From NCBI GenBank assembly GCA_027484265.1, contig JAIXTH010000023.1:1-34144 (forward strand): a DNA stretch of 34,144 nucleotides, written 5' to 3'. Positions 31,664 through 34,144 of this stretch are shown here, in pieces (within the stretch, counting starts at the first letter, position 1; each line of letters begins with the position of its first letter). This DNA comes from Alphaproteobacteria bacterium (GTDB taxonomy: Bacteria; Pseudomonadota; Alphaproteobacteria; Caulobacterales; Aquidulcibacteraceae). A model generated the notes under the pieces. That model made no database searches, had not been told where the DNA came from, and saw only the letters and a program-made list of their open reading frames with translations. Position numbers and translations under genes: made by a program.

Positions 31664-32920
31664 ATGAACCCACCTTCTCCGACAGCCCGGCCTGCATCGA
31701 TCGACGTGGATGTCCTGGTGGCAGGCGGCGGTCTGGTGGGCCTGACCCTGGCAGTGGCCCTCAGCGGTGCGGGCCTGTCCGTGGCCGTGGTCGACCGGCT
31801 CCCGCCGGACCAGCCGCTGGAGACCAGCTTCGATGGCCGGGCCTCGGCCCTGTCCTTTGCGGTGTGGCGGATGCTGGGCGCACTCGGGATCGCGCAGCAC
31901 ATCACGGTGGCAGAGCCGATCCTCGATATTGTCGTGACCGACGCCGACCGGCGCCGCCAGCCCTCGCCGCTGTCGCTGCAGTTCGACCGGGACGATGCCG
32001 GGGAAGAGGCGCTGGGCTGGATGGTCGAGAACCGGCATATCCGCGTGGCGCTGGATGCTGCTGCCGCCGCCCGCCCCAATCTGCACCGGCTGGCGCCGGA
32101 TTCGGTGGAGGGTTTCGACGTCGACGGGCCGCATGTGACAGCCAGGCTGGCCAGCGGTGGTCAGGTGCGGGCCCAGCTGCTGGTGGGGGCCGATGGCCGG
32201 AACTCGCAGGTGCGCGAGGCGCTGAAGATCCGCTCCTATGGCTGGCCTTACCGGCAGAGCGCCTTGGTCACTACCGTGCATCTGGCAGCGGGGCATGGCG
32301 GCACGGCCTACGAGATGTTCCTGCCCGACGGGCCGCTGGCGGTACTGCCGCTCAGCGAGGACCGTGCCAATATCGTGTGGTCGCAGGATTCGCGGCTGGC
32401 GCAGGCGCGTGCCGGGCTGGCCCCGGAGGCACTGGGGCACGACCTCACGCAGGCCACTGGCGGCGCGTTCGGGGCGATGACGCTTGTGGCACCGGCCGAT
32501 GTCTGGCCGCTCGAGCTGCGGCTGGCGGCGGAGTGGGTCCGCCCGCGGGTGACCCTTGCCGGCGATGCCGCCCATGTCATCCATCCGCTGGCCGGCCAGG
32601 GCCTGAATCTCGGCCTGAAGGACGTGGCAGCACTGGCGGACGTTCTGGTGGCAGCGAGCCGGGTTGGCGAGGACATCGGATCGACTCTCGTACTCGACCG
32701 CTATGCCGCCTGGAGGCGGGCCGACACCGTGACGCTGGCATTGGCGTGCGAGGGCTTCACGCGGCTGTTTTCAAACGAGATCGGCCCGCTGCGGATGCTG
32801 CGCACCGCCGGCCTGGGTCTGGTGGACACGGTTGCGCCCGCGCGGCGGTTCTTTGCCCGCCATGCAGGTGGTGCCGCCGGCGATCTGCCGCGGCTGTTGC
32901 GGGGCGAGGCGCTGGCGTGA
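31664..32920 (+). CDS. UbiH/UbiF/COQ6 family FAD-dependent hydroxylase
   Basis: A 418-residue aromatic hydroxylase of ubiquinone biosynthesis. Motifs in order: GGGLVGLTLAVALSGAG (FAD-binding Rossmann), LVGADGRNSQVRE (DG motif), and TLAGDAAHVIHPLAGQGLNLGLKD (GD motif with the UbiH-family signature). It adds one of the ring hydroxyls of ubiquinone; which position (C1, C5 or C6) cannot be told, since alphaproteobacterial members such as UbiL differ in regiospecificity. I chose the ATG at 31664, just before the conserved part; the frame is open from 31538. It is coupled to a small gene by a GTGA overlap. Confidence 0.9.
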   Translation: MNPPSPTARPASIDVDVLVAGGGLVGLTLAVALSGAGLSVAVVDRLPPDQPLETSFDGRASALSFAVWRMLGALGIAQHITVAEPILDIVVTDADRRRQPSPLSLQFDRDDAGEEALGWMVENRHIRVALDAAAAARPNLHRLAPDSVEGFDVDGPHVTARLASGGQVRAQLLVGADGRNSQVREALKIRSYGWPYRQSALVTTVHLAAGHGGTAYEMFLPDGPLAVLPLSEDRANIVWSQDSRLAQARAGLAPEALGHDLTQATGGAFGAMTLVAPADVWPLELRLAAEWVRPRVTLAGDAAHVIHPLAGQGLNLGLKDVAALADVLVAASRVGEDIGSTLVLDRYAAWRRADTVTLALACEGFTRLFSNEIGPLRMLRTAGLGLVDTVAPARRFFARHAGGAAGDLPRLLRGEALA

Positions 32921-33375
32921 GCGCCCATGCGGCCTTCCATGCCGCGATGCCGGCCTTGCTGGCGCATGCGGGGCGCTGGGTCGGCACCTACACGCACCTG
33001 AATCTCGACGGGTCGGTTCACGACAGGCATGCAGCTGAAGTCACCTGCCTGTTCCCCGAGGACGGGCCCCATGCCTATATGCAGCGCAACCGCTTCACCT
33101 GGCCCGACGGGCGGGAGGTAACGGCCGAGCTGCCGGGGATCTTCCGGGACGGGATGCTGTGGTGGGACGTGCCCACCTTCCACGGCAAGGCGTGGCAGAC
33201 CGGCAGCGGTCTGATCATGCTCGAGCTGTTCCGCAAGGATCTGCCGGGCGCGTGGTTCTGGGAAGTCATCTGCCCGAGTGCGGATGGCCGCCACCGGGTG
33301 CGGACCTGGCACTGGTATGATGCGCAGGACCGTCCATTCCGCCGCACGCTCTGCGACGAGCACCGGCCAGACTGA
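32917..33375 (+). CDS. small protein of unknown function, coupled to the UbiH-type gene
   Basis: A 152-residue soluble protein with a GTG start overlapping the previous stop (GTGA). It is rich in Trp and aromatic residues in alternating patterns (GRWVGTYTHLN, FTWPDGREV, GMLWWDVPTFHGKAWQTGSG, AWFWEVICP, RTWHWYDAQ), which suggests a beta-barrel of lipocalin or fatty-acid-binding type, similar in look to DUF3598 proteins. No catalytic motif is seen. Co-translation with a ubiquinone hydroxylase hints at a lipid- or quinone-binding role, which is inference only. Confidence 0.78.
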   Translation: MSAHAAFHAAMPALLAHAGRWVGTYTHLNLDGSVHDRHAAEVTCLFPEDGPHAYMQRNRFTWPDGREVTAELPGIFRDGMLWWDVPTFHGKAWQTGSGLIMLELFRKDLPGAWFWEVICPSADGRHRVRTWHWYDAQDRPFRRTLCDEHRPD

Positions 33376-33377
33376 CC

Positions 33378-33404
33378 GGCGCCCACCCGGACCGGGCGGA
33401 CGCC
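33378..33404. terminator. hairpin between convergent genes
   Basis: Arms 33378-33390 and 33392-33404 are complementary over 13 positions (G-U allowed); inner pairs must open for a loop. Lacking a T-tract on either strand, it may act as a weak bidirectional terminator or mRNA end stabiliser. Confidence 0.4.
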
Positions 33405-33423
33405 GTCCAGCTTCATGAGGATA

Positions 33424-34144
33424 TCAGCCGAAGCCGAGGGCGTCGGCCACCGCCTGGTTGGTGATACGGCCGGCGCGGACGTTCAGGCCTTCGGCAAAGC
33501 CGGGATCATCGGCCAGCGCCTTGTCCACACCCTTGTTGGCCAGGGCCAGCATGTAGGGTGCGGTCACGGCATTCAGGGCGAACGTCGAGGTGAGCGGCGC
33601 GGCACCCGGCATGTTCGCCACGCAGTAATGGACCACACCGTCCACCACATAGGTCGGCTCGGCATGGGTGGTGGGCCGCGACGTCTCGAAGCAGCCACCC
33701 TGGTCGATCGAGATGTCCACCAGCACAGAGCCGGTCTTCATCTTGCGCAGCATCTTGCGGGTCACCAGCTTGGGGGCCGACGCGCCGGGGATCAGCACGG
33801 CGCCGATGACCAGATCGGCATCGATCACGGCTTCTTCCACAGCGTCGGGCGTGCTCATCAGGGTGGTGACCATGCCGCTGAACTGGCGGTCGATATCCAC
33901 CAGCACCTTCTTGGAGCGGTCGAACAGGGTCACGTCGGCCCGCATGCCATGGGCGATCTCGCAGGCATTCAGGCCCGCCACACCGCCGCCCAGGATAACC
34001 ACCTTCGCCGGGGCCACACCGGGCACGCCGCCCATCAGCTTGCCGAGGCCGCCCTGCGGCTTCAGCAGGCAGTGAGCGCCGACCTGCGTCGCCATCCGTC
34101 CGGCCACTTCGCTCATCGGCGCCAGCAGCGGCAGCCCGCCTTCA
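33424..34144 (-). CDS. ald: alanine dehydrogenase, C-terminal two thirds (start outside window)
   Basis: The visible 239 residues belong to NAD-dependent L-alanine dehydrogenase, which interconverts alanine and pyruvate with ammonia. The frame is open to the window edge, so the N-terminal part is missing. The NAD-binding Rossmann motif is VVILGGGVAGLNACEIAHGM. Near it lie the MSEVAGRMA and GGLGKLMGGVPGVAP segments, and further on the conserved VDISIDQGGCFETSRPTTH with the nucleotide-site Asp, and HYCVANMPGAAPLTSTFALN. The visible part is intact. The closely related transhydrogenase alpha subunit is excluded by the Ald-specific ANMPGA region. Confidence 0.95.
   Translation of the reverse strand, partial: EGGLPLLAPMSEVAGRMATQVGAHCLLKPQGGLGKLMGGVPGVAPAKVVILGGGVAGLNACEIAHGMRADVTLFDRSKKVLVDIDRQFSGMVTTLMSTPDAVEEAVIDADLVIGAVLIPGASAPKLVTRKMLRKMKTGSVLVDISIDQGGCFETSRPTTHAEPTYVVDGVVHYCVANMPGAAPLTSTFALNAVTAPYMLALANKGVDKALADDPGFAEGLNVRAGRITNQAVADALGFG

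Noticed and set aside
1-34144. tRNA, rRNA, CRISPR arrays, insertion sequences or prophage
   Set aside because: No regularly spaced repeats, no transposase, integrase or phage proteins, and no tRNA-like cloverleaf were seen.

Overview
The window is gene-dense, GC-rich bacterial chromosome, almost certainly from an alphaproteobacterium. Evidence: rplU-rpmA followed by GNAT genes; the DUF3576 lipoprotein-leuS-lptE-holA cluster; the secB / timA-mltA-smr cluster (Tim44-like protein TimA is an alphaproteobacterial marker); split ccmA/ccmB; and a ROSE-like leader on an hsp20 gene, typical of rhizobia and relatives. Rhodospirillales-like lineages fit best, but I cannot name a genus. There are no tRNA or rRNA genes, insertion sequences, prophage or CRISPR. 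Base composition looks even, so this reads as core chromosome with a few accessory genes, not an island. No gap between genes exceeds 300 bases.

Layout. 1-5.3 kb: end of a flavin monooxygenase, the Fe-S assembly factor ygfZ, and a translationally coupled three-gene TRAP transporter. 5.3-7.4 kb: rplU-rpmA closed by a strong terminator, then two overlapping acetyltransferase genes. 7.4-15.8 kb, all on the minus strand: secB; a glutathione S-transferase coupled to ccmA-ccmB (haem exporter); an 85-residue membrane protein; a feruloyl-CoA synthase; an Ala-rich lipoprotein with its own terminator; the tRNA modification enzyme mnmC; and a WecG/TagA glycosyltransferase. 15.9-18.6 kb: timA-mltA-smr. 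18.6-21.7 kb: an exported protein of unknown role, a DUF6065-like gene next to dapF, and an SRPBCC protein. 21.9-26.5 kb: DUF3576 lipoprotein, leuS, lptE, holA. 26.5-30.5 kb: an exported methyltransferase-like protein with a very long Pro-rich tail, hsp20, and an M17 aminopeptidase with a signal peptide. 30.5-34.1 kb: a probable small RNA, a glutamine amidotransferase, a UbiH-type hydroxylase with a coupled small gene, and most of alanine dehydrogenase.

Most genes are housekeeping: translation, cell envelope (mltA, lptE, dapF, secB), cytochrome maturation and ubiquinone synthesis. Translational coupling through ATGA or GTGA overlaps is frequent (dctP-dctQ-dctM, the GNAT pair, gst-ccmA, timA-mltA, lptE-holA, ubiH and its neighbour).

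The most interesting signals are non-coding. One is an apparently undescribed intergenic RNA at about 30596-30737 with its own near-consensus promoter, several hairpins and an intrinsic terminator. The other is a ROSE-type RNA thermometer hairpin that sequesters the hsp20 ribosome binding site at 28299-28318. I saw no clear new multi-gene system such as a defence or conflict cassette.
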